A stretch of DNA of 56,763 bases from an uncultured Frankiales bacterium. GTDB lineage: Bacteria > Actinomycetota > Actinomycetes > Mycobacteriales > SCTD01. The stretch covers positions 1 through 56,763 of the forward strand of contig CAMLIA010000005.1 of the NCBI GenBank assembly GCA_946479905.1, given 5' to 3'. Below are positions 30,462 to 38,200 of this stretch, one piece after another. Positions within the stretch are counted from its first letter, which is position 1, and each line of letters starts with the position of its first letter. Position numbers and translations under genes: made by a program. The notes under the pieces were generated by a model. The model had not been told where the DNA came from, searched no databases, and was given only the letters and a program-made list of their open reading frames with translations.

Positions 30462-33025
30462 GATGCATTCCTCCTAGCCCCGGCCACCATCGACTCGGGA
30501 GTGACGAACTTCGTGGTCGCCGGGTTGCACACCGCGAGCTCGCGCCGCGCCCGCGTCATCCCGACGTACATCTGCCGGCGGACACCGTCCTGCCGGGCAC
30601 CCGGCTGCGCCCACTCCGACGCGCCCCGCCCCGACAGGTCCGGCACGAGGTAGACCACATCAGCCTGCCCGCCCTTGACCGAGTGGATGGTGCCGATCAC
30701 CACCCGCGGCTGCTCCAGCAGCGCGGACGCACCCCGCTTCGTGGCGACCGCGAGCGGGAAGGCCATGCCGGCGCGGGACGCGGCGAGCAGGTTCCGTTCG
30801 AACCAGCCCAGGTCGGGGGTGACCGCCTGCTCCAGCTCGACCTCATCAGCGAACAGGGCCGCGAGTTCCTCGAAGTCGAGCTCCCGGTCCGGCAGGGCGT
30901 CGATCGCCGCCTGAGCGCCCCTGATGAAGATGCCCTGTTTCTTGACGACCTTCGCCCATTTCTTGACGTCCTCCCCGGTCCAGGGGCGGCTGCGATCGCC
31001 GAGGCCGACGTCGGGCCGCTCGTCGAGCACCACGTAGGACAGCAGCCGGTCCACGCTGCTGACCCCGTTGGGTGCCGGCCGGAGCGGGTTCCAGTCCCCA
31101 CGGGTCCGCCGGTAGGGGTTGTGGAACGGGATGCCCCGCTTGCGGAGCTCGTGCTTGACCGGGTCGAGCATGTAGGCGCAGGTGGCGAGCAGCATCACCG
31201 TCGCTGGCCGGTGCCGGGTGTTCCCGTCGTCGTCGACGTACTCGGTGGTCGTGGCGAGGGATCGTTCGATCTGGTCGACCAGCATGGTCGGCTGCTGGTA
31301 GTGCTCGGCGATCTGCCGCACCAGCCCTTCCTCGGCTCGGGGCGCGTAGAGCTTCTGCTCCCGGTGGCTGACCTGCCGGATCCAGTGTTCGGCGGCGCGG
31401 TGGACCGAGGCGGGGATCCGCCACGACTGGCTCAGCACGATCTTGTCGTGGTCGGGGATCTCGGGGTTGAGGAACGCGTCCGGCGACGCTCCCTTGAAGC
31501 CGTAGATGCAGTTGTGGACGACGATCCCGCCTGCGACGTAGTACGGGTACGGCTGGACCTCGAGCGAGTAGACGAACCCGGTGTGCTGGCGGCGTCGTAC
31601 GGTGGCGCGCTCCCAGCGGACCGTGCGCTCGCCGGAGTCGATCGGCAGCGCCATGACGTCGGGCATGAAGTTGCAGGCGCGGAGCTCCATCAGCGCCTTC
31701 CTGCCGCGCTGTCGACCGTCGGGCTGCCACAGCGGGTACTCCACCCGCCTGCCGTACGCCGTGAGCGCCTCAAGCGGGCGGGCGTACTTCGCGACCATGT
31801 CGTGGTGGGCGTCGAGGTCGTCTTGGGTGTGCTGCATCAGCGCGCCGGCGGTCGGGGCACGGAACACCATCGTGCTGATCCCGTACGTCGTGGAGACGAC
31901 GTCCTCCGCGAGCTGTGCCTCGGCGTCGCTGTCGTGAACCGAGAGGATCCAGACCGCGTCGGCCCGCTCCTGCCGTGCCCGCTGGCCGGGTCCGAATACG
32001 CCTCCCGCGCGGATCCGGTGCAGGTCGGTGGTGCCGACCCTCCAGCGGTCGCCGCTGCGCATCAGGTAGAGCGCCTTGACGGGGCGGTCGATCCAGCGGG
32101 CGACGAGGCGATGGTTCGGCGTCACGGTCGTCTCGCCGCTCGGCGTGGTGAGCGTCAGCACTTCACCGTCGTACGGCCGGCAGCCGCGCTCCCACTCGTA
32201 CCCGCGTCGGCGCATCTCGCTGCCGCCGCGCTGGTCGAAGGACGCGAGCCGGTCACCGTCGCGCAGATCCTCGATCGGTACGTCGCCGCGGTTGACCGTG
32301 CGGATCAGCTCGCTGGGCGGGTGGCACTGGTCGTCGTCGCCGGCGAGCACCATCCGCTCCATGTGGGCACCCCACTTGCGGATCAGGGCGAGCTCCAGCG
32401 GCGTGAAGTCCTGCACCTCGTCGAAGAACCCGACGTCGGGGTCGCCGGGTGCCCGTGCGACGTCTTGGAGGGCGAGTTCGATCATGTCGGTGAAGTCCAC
32501 GACGCCGTTGCCGTGCTTGAAGTCCTCCCAGGCGTCAGCGAAGTCGCGGACGTCGCGGGGCCACTCGTCGCGGGGCACCATGCGGGCGCGGAGGCTGTCG
32601 AGCTGGGAGGCGAGTGCGTCGCCCTCGGTGGCGCCGACGACGCCGGCTTCGACTGGTGCGCCGTCATCGACGGACTTCGACCGTCCGCTGCTGGTGAGCG
32701 CGTAGACGGGGTGGTGGGTGTTCCACTCGTCGATCGCCGACTCCGCGACCGGGGGCCGGTCGAGCTGCCGGTAGGCGAGGGAGTGGAGGGTGCCGAGCTG
32801 GGACTTCGGGAGCGGCAGGCCGCGGCTCGCGAGTTCCTGGGCGGCGGTGACGGTGAAGGAGGCGACGACGACTTTGTCGGAGCCGCGCATGGCTGCGGTG
32901 GAGCGGACGGACCCGGACATGAAGGTGGTCTTGCCGGTGCCGGGTGGACCGAACACGCGGATCTCGCGGCCCTGCTCGCCGGAGTGTTCGGCGTCGACGC
33001 GGTAGTACGGGGTGGACGGGCTCAC
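30458..33025 (-). CDS. SF1 (UvrD/Rep-like) helicase interrupted by an intein
   Basis: The precursor is 855 aa, and 583 aa after splicing. I chose GTG 33025 because it overlaps the upstream stop. Extein motifs: Walker A GPPGTGKT (26-33), Walker B FFDEVQD (200-206), motif III GDDDQ^CIYGFKGA split by the intein, a QSWRIPASVHR block, GTIHSVKGGQADVVYL (motif V) and YVGMTRARREL (motif VI). UvrD-type helicases unwind DNA 3' to 5' in replication and repair. The usual Ser after Gln in motif III is Cys here, the nucleophile needed for splicing. It is encoded with small zinc-ribbon proteins on the minus strand. Confidence 0.92.
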   Translation of the reverse strand: MSPSTPYYRVDAEHSGEQGREIRVFGPPGTGKTTFMSGSVRSTAAMRGSDKVVVASFTVTAAQELASRGLPLPKSQLGTLHSLAYRQLDRPPVAESAIDEWNTHHPVYALTSSGRSKSVDDGAPVEAGVVGATEGDALASQLDSLRARMVPRDEWPRDVRDFADAWEDFKHGNGVVDFTDMIELALQDVARAPGDPDVGFFDEVQDFTPLELALIRKWGAHMERMVLAGDDDQCHPPSELIRTVNRGDVPIEDLRDGDRLASFDQRGGSEMRRRGYEWERGCRPYDGEVLTLTTPSGETTVTPNHRLVARWIDRPVKALYLMRSGDRWRVGTTDLHRIRAGGVFGPGQRARQERADAVWILSVHDSDAEAQLAEDVVSTTYGISTMVFRAPTAGALMQHTQDDLDAHHDMVAKYARPLEALTAYGRRVEYPLWQPDGRQRGRKALMELRACNFMPDVMALPIDSGERTVRWERATVRRRQHTGFVYSLEVQPYPYYVAGGIVVHNCIYGFKGASPDAFLNPEIPDHDKIVLSQSWRIPASVHRAAEHWIRQVSHREQKLYAPRAEEGLVRQIAEHYQQPTMLVDQIERSLATTTEYVDDDGNTRHRPATVMLLATCAYMLDPVKHELRKRGIPFHNPYRRTRGDWNPLRPAPNGVSSVDRLLSYVVLDERPDVGLGDRSRPWTGEDVKKWAKVVKKQGIFIRGAQAAIDALPDRELDFEELAALFADEVELEQAVTPDLGWFERNLLAASRAGMAFPLAVATKRGASALLEQPRVVIGTIHSVKGGQADVVYLVPDLSGRGASEWAQPGARQDGVRRQMYVGMTRARRELAVCNPATTKFVTPESMVAGARRNAS
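31511..32326 (-). other. Intein coding segment inside helicase motif III
   Basis: Precursor residues 234-505 (272 aa) begin with Cys and end VAGGIVVHN followed by Cys506. Block A-like CHPPSELIRT, then IEDLRDGD, block B-like TTVTPNHRLV (Thr and His) and block F/G HTGFVYSLEV...HN are all present. The central ~170 residues show no LAGLIDADG motif. A YLMRSGDRWRVGTTDLHRIR stretch followed by AVWILSVHDSDAEAQLAEDV recalls a GIY-YIG-like or related nuclease, at low confidence. Removal restores the uninterrupted GDDDQCIYGFKGA motif. Confidence 0.88.
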
Positions 33026-33345
33026 TGGATCCTGGCTGCCTCTCGGATGGCGCGGGTGGTGGGGTGTTCGCCCTTGGCGAGAGCATCCCAGCGGGCGCAG
33101 AGCTGCTCGACTCGCTCGAGGGCGGCGTACGCCGGGCAGGTCTGCTCGTGGGCGTCCTGCTCGAGCTGTTCGAGTTCCTCCATCTGCCGGTTGAGCTTCT
33201 CGGCGGCGCGCCGGTCGTGGACGGCCTGTGCGGCGACCCGGTCGGCGTGGGTGTCGGTGACCCGGTTCGTGCCGAGGGTGCGGCAGTGCCGGAACGGTGC
33301 GGCGCGGCACTTCGGGCAGGTGACCGAGAATCGGCGGCGGCTCAC
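33022..33345 (-). CDS. 107-aa zinc-ribbon plus coiled-coil protein
   Basis: GTG 33345 overlaps the upstream stop. CPKC...HC near the N-terminus forms a zinc-knuckle-like motif, common in actinophage small proteins. A helical coiled coil (RRAAEKLNRQMEELEQLEQD) follows. Its stop overlaps the helicase start, so a role with the helicase is possible. Confidence 0.7.
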   Translation of the reverse strand: MSRRRFSVTCPKCRAAPFRHCRTLGTNRVTDTHADRVAAQAVHDRRAAEKLNRQMEELEQLEQDAHEQTCPAYAALERVEQLCARWDALAKGEHPTTRAIREAARIQ

Positions 33346-33563
33346 CGTTCCCACCACGCTTCGTCCGGCTGGGCGTCCCACCGTGACCCAGAGAAGCAGG
33401 GTGGTCCGGCGTACGGGTCGAGGGCGTGTTCCTTGCAGCGGCGGCACAGGTCGCGCTGCCAGCGTCGGAGCTGGACGCCGCACCAGCCGCACCGCTTGCG
33501 GAACGCGAACACGTCGCGGTGGCCGAGGCGCTGTAGCCCGCGCGGGCGGGACGGCTTGGTCAT
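33342..33563 (-). CDS. 73-aa zinc-ribbon protein
   Basis: The protein has CGWC and CRRC pairs spaced 15 residues apart (zinc ribbon) between a basic N-terminus and a Trp-rich end (DEAWWER). The start at 33563 and its stop overlap both neighbours. Confidence 0.7.
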   Translation of the reverse strand: MTKPSRPRGLQRLGHRDVFAFRKRCGWCGVQLRRWQRDLCRRCKEHALDPYAGPPCFSGSRWDAQPDEAWWER

Positions 33564-33853
33564 CGGCGCTCCCACGGTGCCTTGACGCGGGGCGGGTTGC
33601 CGGCGCGGACGGTGCCGTTGATCGGGGAGCTGGCCGGGTCGGGTTGGGTGGCGGCGTAGAGCCGGTGCCCGTCGAGGGCGTCGGGTTCGACCGGGACGTG
33701 GGCGACGGTGAAGCCGAGGGCGGTCAGCCACTCGGTGGCGAGGTTGAGCATGTCGGCCGGCATCGCCACGAGGACGGGGCCGTCGTGGGCGGGGTGCTGG
33801 CAGGTGCTGATGCAGCAGCCGGCTGGGTCGGTCTGGTGGCTGGGCGAGGCCAT
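33560..33853 (-). CDS. 97-aa protein, unknown
   Basis: The start at 33853 follows CGGAGAACAC on the minus strand. An N-terminal CC...C...H set may bind metal. The middle (LNLATEWLTALGFTVAHVPV) looks alpha/beta. It heads the five-gene overlapping operon that ends with the helicase and two small genes. Confidence 0.68.
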   Translation of the reverse strand: MASPSHQTDPAGCCISTCQHPAHDGPVLVAMPADMLNLATEWLTALGFTVAHVPVEPDALDGHRLYAATQPDPASSPINGTVRAGNPPRVKAPWERR

Positions 33854-33890
33854 GTGTTCTCCGGTCGGTCGGATGGGGCGGGGCTATACA

Positions 33891-33933
33891 CGCACGCGAG
33901 AGGGGCGGCTGTCTACTACCTCTCTCGCGTGCG
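33891..33933 (-). terminator. Hairpin between the RHH gene and the helicase operon
   Basis: A 12-bp stem pairs 33891-33902 with 33922-33933 (CGCACGCGAGAG/CTCTCGCGTGCG) around a 19-nt loop. It follows the stop of the RHH gene. A minus-strand TGTATA adjoining its 3' side may be the -10 of the helicase operon. Confidence 0.55.
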
Positions 33934-33947
33934 CGCACTCCCTGTGA

Positions 33948-34163
33948 TCACTTCGCTGCAGCAGCGGCGGCCTTGCGGGTCTTGGGTGCGGGCTGGGGTG
34001 CGGGCTGGGCTGTGGTCTGCGCCTGGTCGCGGAGTCCGAGGGAGACGAGTCCGGCGTCGACGATGCGGTCGAGCTGGGCGACGAAGGTGCGTCCCTCTCG
34101 CTCGGCGAGCTCCTCGATGAAGTCGGCGGTGTCCTCGGAGACGCGCTTGAGCTTGGAGGCCAT
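33948..34163 (-). CDS. Ribbon-helix-helix-type DNA-binding protein
   Basis: The 71-aa protein starts at 34163 after GGAAGGAACC; a start at 34229 would overlap its own likely promoter. The segment KLKRVSEDTADFIEELAERE and GRTFVAQLDRIVDAGL fit an Arc/CopG-like RHH fold (strand, helix, helix), followed by a Lys/Ala tail. RHH proteins bind short direct repeats. Two TAACTACTC copies 21 bp apart lie directly upstream and overlap the predicted promoter, which suggests autoregulation. Confidence 0.68.
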   Translation of the reverse strand: MASKLKRVSEDTADFIEELAEREGRTFVAQLDRIVDAGLVSLGLRDQAQTTAQPAPQPAPKTRKAAAAAAK

Positions 34164-34217
34164 TTGGGTGGGTTCCTTCCGTGGTGGGTGGTCCTGGATA
34201 TGTGTGCGGGGTCGTGC

Positions 34218-34379
34218 ATGAGTAGCCATAATCGGGCTAACTACTCACTGAAAACCGTTAACTACTCGCTGTTTTCGCAGGTCAGAGGCGGTTTGAGTAG
34301 TCATCTTTTCCGCCCGAGTATCTTTTTAGTTGGAGTGCCTCGCGCGCGCGCGCGTAAGAGGGCTCGATGACTACTCAAA
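34218..34379. repeat. Control region with five ACTACTC-type repeats and a long inverted repeat
   Basis: TAACTACTC occurs at 34238-34246 and 34259-34267, exactly 21 bp apart. Inverted copies lie at 34220-34226 (one mismatch) and 34295-34301, and a further direct copy at 34370-34376. The arms 34292-34305 and 34366-34379 form a perfect 14-bp inverted repeat with a 60-bp spacer. The region is markedly less GC-rich than its surroundings. It may be an operator array, an origin with iterons, or both. A minus promoter for the RHH gene (TTTTCA 34254-34249, TATGGC 34230-34225) overlaps the repeats. No gene is seen in 34164-34374. Confidence 0.7.
34341..34354. repeat. (CG)7 alternating tract
   Basis: Seven perfect CG units lie within the spacer of the 14-bp inverted repeat. 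Alternating CG of this length can adopt Z-DNA under negative supercoiling. Confidence 0.7.
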
Positions 34380-34833
34380 TCGCCGGATTTCGGGTCCGCG
34401 AGGGCACTGGACCCCTCGGGAGGAGGGGTTCGGCGAGGTCACGGGCCTCCGCCGGCTCGAGCTGGTCCTCGGGAAACCATGCATATTCGCCACCGATCTG
34501 CTCGACCAGGACGTCGGTCCCCTGGGACCGGACGACGCCTCCGCGCCAGCTCTCGGCCGGCACGCCGGGCCGCAGGACGGGGTCGCCGGGCTCGTAGAGG
34601 TCGTCCACGATCCGGGCGCGCTTGATGTGGTGGCTGAGCAGGGTGACCGAGCCGCGGGTGGTGGTCAGCTGGACCGAGGTCCGGGTCGTGTGGGTGATCC
34701 GTCCGCGCAGCCGGGCGGTGTGCGCGCCGATGCGCTCGACGGAGATCACGACGCCGACCGGGAGGCGGGTGATCGCCTCGGGGCTGAGCCAGGTCGCTGG
34801 CGGGCGTCCCGGCTTGTTTCGCTGTCGGCTCAT
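34375..34833 (-). CDS. 152-aa basic protein, unknown
   Basis: ATG 34833 follows a minus-strand TAGGGT by 6 nt and has no ribosome site (leaderless pattern). The N-terminus is basic (MSRQRNKPGRPPATWL). The rest is beta-rich (VGVVISVERIGAHTARLRGR; GGVVRSQGTDVLVEQIGGEY), perhaps one or two small barrels, and could bind nucleic acid. Its stop lies within the inverted repeat. Confidence 0.7.
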   Translation of the reverse strand: MSRQRNKPGRPPATWLSPEAITRLPVGVVISVERIGAHTARLRGRITHTTRTSVQLTTTRGSVTLLSHHIKRARIVDDLYEPGDPVLRPGVPAESWRGGVVRSQGTDVLVEQIGGEYAWFPEDQLEPAEARDLAEPLLPRGPVPSRTRNPAI

Positions 34834-34839
34834 GCCGCT

Positions 34840-34878
34840 ACCCTAGCAACCGGCGTTGACAGGTGGCTACAACGGTTG
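34840..34878. promoter_or_regulatory. Divergent promoter region
   Basis: On the minus strand TAGGGT (34845-34840) is positioned for ATG 34833. On the plus strand TTGACA (34855-34860) followed after about 17 nt by CGTAAC can serve the genes from 34946. A second plus signal, GCTAGTG...CTCGCCC, is shared with the promoter near 42873. Confidence 0.5.
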
Positions 34879-34945
34879 CGTAACGGGCCGGTGATGCTGT
34901 CTGCTAGTGCCTCGCCCCACCCGCCCACGTTTTCGGAGGCTGCCC

Positions 34946-35308
34946 ATGCCCACCCTGCCCACCGCTGGCCCCGCCATCGACTCCCTCGGAGTCGAGCTGG
35001 TCATCCAGATCAACGCGACGCTCTACGAGCTCGCCGCGAACCCGCGCATCACCGTCTCCGAGAAGGAGCTGCAGGTGCTCACCGACGTCCTCCACGCCAC
35101 CAAGACCGCGCTCGGCTCCCGGCACTTCTCCGGCGACGCCAAGCACGCCATCAACGCCGCCAGCTCCGTGGACCCGGACCGTCGCCGCACCGCAGGCAAG
35201 GCGCTGGAGTCCGCCGACCACTGGCTGCGCGTCCTGCAGCAGCTCCACGGACCGCAGCCCGTCGAGGTCCGCGAGGTTCCCGCCGAGACCTGCCCGGGAG
35301 GCTGCTGA
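34946..35308 (+). CDS. 120-aa helical protein, first gene of the replication block
   Basis: ATG 34946 follows CGGAGGCTGCCC; an upstream in-frame GTG at 34907 lacks one. The protein is helical (ELVIQINATLYELAANPRIT; ITVSEKELQVLTDVLHATKT) with no known motif. It overlaps the next gene. Confidence 0.7.
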   Translation: MPTLPTAGPAIDSLGVELVIQINATLYELAANPRITVSEKELQVLTDVLHATKTALGSRHFSGDAKHAINAASSVDPDRRRTAGKALESADHWLRVLQQLHGPQPVEVREVPAETCPGGC

Positions 35309-35628
35309 TGCCCAAGCAGCCGACGACCGTGGACGCCACGTTCTACGCCCAGATCGAACCGAAGTGGTCCGACGCCCGCTGGTCCGGTGGCCGCGACGAC
35401 GAGGGACACCCGATCCTCGAGGGCGCGAAGGTCGTCCGGCTCACCCAGGAGCGACCGAAGCGGCCCGCCTCGTCCGTGGTGGTCGTGAAGTTGACCGTGC
35501 GGCTCCCGGCCGGCGCGTTCCTGCCGCTGCGCCCCGAGGCGATCATCGTCGTCCCCGAGGGGATGGCGGAGGCCATCGTGGTCGAGGCGCTCGACCCGTC
35601 CATCCCGACCGACGAGCTGGAGGTCTGA
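35308..35628 (+). CDS. 106-aa protein, unknown
   Basis: The protein begins MPKQPTTVDATFYAQIEPKW and has a beta-strand pattern through the middle (SSVVVVKLTVRLPAGAFLPL). It is coupled to the helicase gene by a stop/start overlap, so it may be a helicase partner. Confidence 0.7.
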   Translation: MPKQPTTVDATFYAQIEPKWSDARWSGGRDDEGHPILEGAKVVRLTQERPKRPASSVVVVKLTVRLPAGAFLPLRPEAIIVVPEGMAEAIVVEALDPSIPTDELEV

Positions 35629-37595
35629 TGGCGACCGTCGAGGACGCGGTCGTCGCGATCGCCGGCGCGAAGGTCACCAAGTCCGCAGACATCGGCCTCA
35701 TCCACGGCGCCGCCGCCCGCATCCGCATGCGCGTCACCGTCGACGGCGAAACCCGCCGCCGCCTGCACCGCACCCTCGCCGGCTACCGCCGCGAGCTCAC
35801 CGCCCTCGGGTTCGACTACGACACCCTCGAGGCACCCGCGACAGGCGGGCCGGCCGCCGCCGCACCCTCCCGTGCCCGCCCGATCATCGGACGCTCCACC
35901 GTGTGGGTCGCAGCCGGCGATCTCTGGCTCAAGTCGCCCTACCAAGCGCGCGACATCATCCGCGAGCAGATCCCCGCCGCCCGCTGGCAGAAGCGCGCCG
36001 TCGCCTACAAGCTCCCGGCGACTCCGCAGGCCGCGCTCGCGATCGCCGACGCCCTCGGGCAGTACGGCATCGACGCCGACCACGAGGCCACCGAGCTGGT
36101 GAAGAAGGCGCACGCGCTCAAGGGCGCCCAGGCGCTCCGGTCCCGTGAGGATCTGCCCCCGGTGCCCGGTTCCAAGACCGAGGCGTGGGAGCACCAGCGG
36201 CAGGCGTTCTGGTTCGCCCGCGAGATGCCCGGCGCGATCTTGGACATGGAGATGGGCACGGGGAAGTCGAAGGTCGTGTGCGACCTGATCCACGACTCCC
36301 GCGCCGACACCGCCCTCATCGTGTGCCCCGAGCGTGTCGTCGGGGTCTGGCCCAAGCAGTTCGGCATCCACTGTGGCGGGGAGAAGCACATCATCGACCC
36401 GCGCCGGCAGAAGCGCACCGGGGAGTGGGTGTTGCTGCCCATCAAGGACCGGGTCGACCTCTACGAGCACGCCCTGCACGAGTGCCGGTGCGGGCTCCCG
36501 CACGTCCTGATCTCCAACTACGCGGCGTCGGCGCACGAGCCGTTCAAGTCGTGGTCGCGGCGGCAGCACTTCGACTACATCGCCTACGACGAGTGCCACC
36601 GGCTCCGGTCCCACTCCGGTGTCTGGTCGCGGTGGGGTGCGGCGATGCAGCCGCACGCCGACCGGCTGCTCGGCGGCACCGGCACCCTGCAGGCGCAGTC
36701 CCCGCTGGACGTGTTCGGGCCGTTCCGTGCCGTCGAGCCGGGCATCTTCGGTCCGACCTACCGGGCGTTCGAGAAGCGGTACGCGGTCATGGGCGGCTAC
36801 GAGAACAAGGTCGTCGTCGACTACCAGAACGAGGACGAGCTCGCGGAGAAGCTGGGCCGCATCGTCTACCGGGCTGGGGAGGAGGTGCTGGACCTGCCGG
36901 AGATGCTGCCGGAGGTCACGGTGACCGGTCAGCTGTCGCCGCGGGCACGCAAGGCGTACGCCGCGCTCGAGCAGGACATGTACGCCGAGGTGGTCCGCAC
37001 CCTCGCGGACGGTTCGTTCGAGGTCGGGGAGGTCACGGCCGACAACGTGCTGGTGAAGATCCTGCGCTGCCAGCAGATGACAGGCGGTGCGCTGCCGTTG
37101 GATGACGGCACCATCGAGGAGATCGACACCGAGAAGGCGAAGCTGCTCGCCGACGAGCTGGAGGACATCAACCCCGCCGAGCCGGTGGTCGTGTTCTGCC
37201 GGTTCCACCACGACCTCGACAACGTGTCGAAGGTGGCCGAGCAGCTCGGCCGGCGCTACGGGGAGCTGTCCGGCCGGCGCTCGGATGCGCTCGCCGCGGA
37301 CGCGACGTTGACCGAGGGTGTGCAGGTGGCGGGGATCCAGATCCAGGCGGGCGGCACCGGGGTGGACTTCACTCGGTCGGCGTTCGGGATCTACTACTCG
37401 GTCGGGCACTCGTTGGGTGATTACTTGCAGTCGCGGAAGCGGCTGCACCGGCCCGGCCAGACTCGGTCGACGCGGTTCCGGCATCTGGTGATGGAGGGCA
37501 CGATCGATGAGGACGTGTACGAGGCGCTCGCGTCGCGTCAGAAGGTGACGGATCGGATCGCGGAGAAGGTCCGCCGGCTGCAGGTGGCGGTCTGA
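35628..37595 (+). CDS. SNF2-like superfamily 2 helicase/ATPase
   Basis: The 655-aa protein has an N-terminal ~180-residue domain (WVAAGDLWLKSPYQARD) and then the SF2 core: EHQRQAFWFAR Q-motif region, MEMGTGKSK (Walker A, 210-214), YDECHRLR (motif II, 321-324), GGTGT (motif III), VVFCRFHHDL (motif IV) and QSRKRLHRPGQT (motif VI). This last motif is characteristic of SNF2-type enzymes. It probably remodels DNA structures in phage replication or recombination. There is no polymerase gene beside it in the window. Confidence 0.9.
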   Translation: MATVEDAVVAIAGAKVTKSADIGLIHGAAARIRMRVTVDGETRRRLHRTLAGYRRELTALGFDYDTLEAPATGGPAAAAPSRARPIIGRSTVWVAAGDLWLKSPYQARDIIREQIPAARWQKRAVAYKLPATPQAALAIADALGQYGIDADHEATELVKKAHALKGAQALRSREDLPPVPGSKTEAWEHQRQAFWFAREMPGAILDMEMGTGKSKVVCDLIHDSRADTALIVCPERVVGVWPKQFGIHCGGEKHIIDPRRQKRTGEWVLLPIKDRVDLYEHALHECRCGLPHVLISNYAASAHEPFKSWSRRQHFDYIAYDECHRLRSHSGVWSRWGAAMQPHADRLLGGTGTLQAQSPLDVFGPFRAVEPGIFGPTYRAFEKRYAVMGGYENKVVVDYQNEDELAEKLGRIVYRAGEEVLDLPEMLPEVTVTGQLSPRARKAYAALEQDMYAEVVRTLADGSFEVGEVTADNVLVKILRCQQMTGGALPLDDGTIEEIDTEKAKLLADELEDINPAEPVVVFCRFHHDLDNVSKVAEQLGRRYGELSGRRSDALAADATLTEGVQVAGIQIQAGGTGVDFTRSAFGIYYSVGHSLGDYLQSRKRLHRPGQTRSTRFRHLVMEGTIDEDVYEALASRQKVTDRIAEKVRRLQVAV

Positions 37596-37831
37596 TGGGC
37601 GCGTCGGTTCACGTCCGGTGCGAGGCGCACGACGAGGACGGCGAGCTGGGCGGGCACGTCGAGGTCGACCTGTTCGAACCGATCGACGGCGGCGGGAACG
37701 TCTACCTCGAGGTCCAGGACGAGAGCGGGCGGGAGACGCTGGTCGGGTGTGTGCAGCTGTCGGCTAGCGAGGCACGGGAGATCGGTGAGGCGTTGATGAC
37801 CGCTGCCGCGTACATGGAGGCACGGCGATGA
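37595..37831 (+). CDS. 78-aa protein, unknown
   Basis: It begins MGASVHVRCEAHDEDGELGG with alternating strand-like residues and ends in a helix (ASEAREIGEALMTAAAYMEA). No family is recognised. It overlaps neighbours on both sides by 1-4 nt. Confidence 0.68.
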   Translation: MGASVHVRCEAHDEDGELGGHVEVDLFEPIDGGGNVYLEVQDESGRETLVGCVQLSASEAREIGEALMTAAAYMEARR

Positions 37832-38034
37832 CGTTCCTCGCCTACGCCGTTCTCGCCGCCGCCGCCTGCGCGGTCCTCGGCGCCGTCTGCATCGTCCTGA
37901 TGGACGTCGTGGCCGACTGGCTCGATCTGGTCGGCCACCTGCTCCTGTACGCCGGCGCGATCGCGCTCTGGCTGCTCGGCCCCGCCCTCGCACTCGTCGT
38001 CCTCGGGTTCCATGTGGGCTTCGGTGGAGGCTGA
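37828..38034 (+). CDS. 68-aa two-helix membrane protein
   Basis: There are two hydrophobic segments (about 2-28 and 34-62) with few charges, consistent with a small inner-membrane protein. It has the size of a small holin but lies in the replication block, so another role is likely. Confidence 0.65.
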   Translation: MTFLAYAVLAAAACAVLGAVCIVLMDVVADWLDLVGHLLLYAGAIALWLLGPALALVVLGFHVGFGGG

Positions 38035-38200
38035 CCGATGTGGATGCGGTGACGCCGGCTGCTGGAACCTCGAAGCCGGCTACCCGTGGTGCCGTGCATG
38101 CCAAGATCACCACCGTCCGTGGCCCACCTGCCCCGGCATCACCCCCGAAGGCGAACCCGCCGACGGCGAAATGTTCAACCCCCACGAGGAGCAACCATGA
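38012..38200 (+). CDS. 62-aa Cys-rich protein
   Basis: CGCGDAGC and CRAC groups with further His and Cys suggest a zinc ribbon. The start is uncertain: ATG 38012 (used) or GTG 38024 both lie inside the preceding gene. Confidence 0.5.
   Translation: MWASVEADRCGCGDAGCWNLEAGYPWCRACQDHHRPWPTCPGITPEGEPADGEMFNPHEEQP

Noticed and set aside
30683..34120. A very long plus-strand open frame (1145 aa) opposite the helicase operon
   Set aside because: The minus strand carries recognisable helicase and intein motifs plus coupled starts. The plus frame is a shadow.
33948..34229. Longer form of the RHH protein starting at 34229
   Set aside because: That start overlaps the likely promoter and repeats and lacks a ribosome site. 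The start at 34163 has GGAAGGAA.
37828..38034. Small membrane protein considered as the holin
   Set aside because: It lies in the replication block far from the endolysin, and better candidates flank the endolysin.
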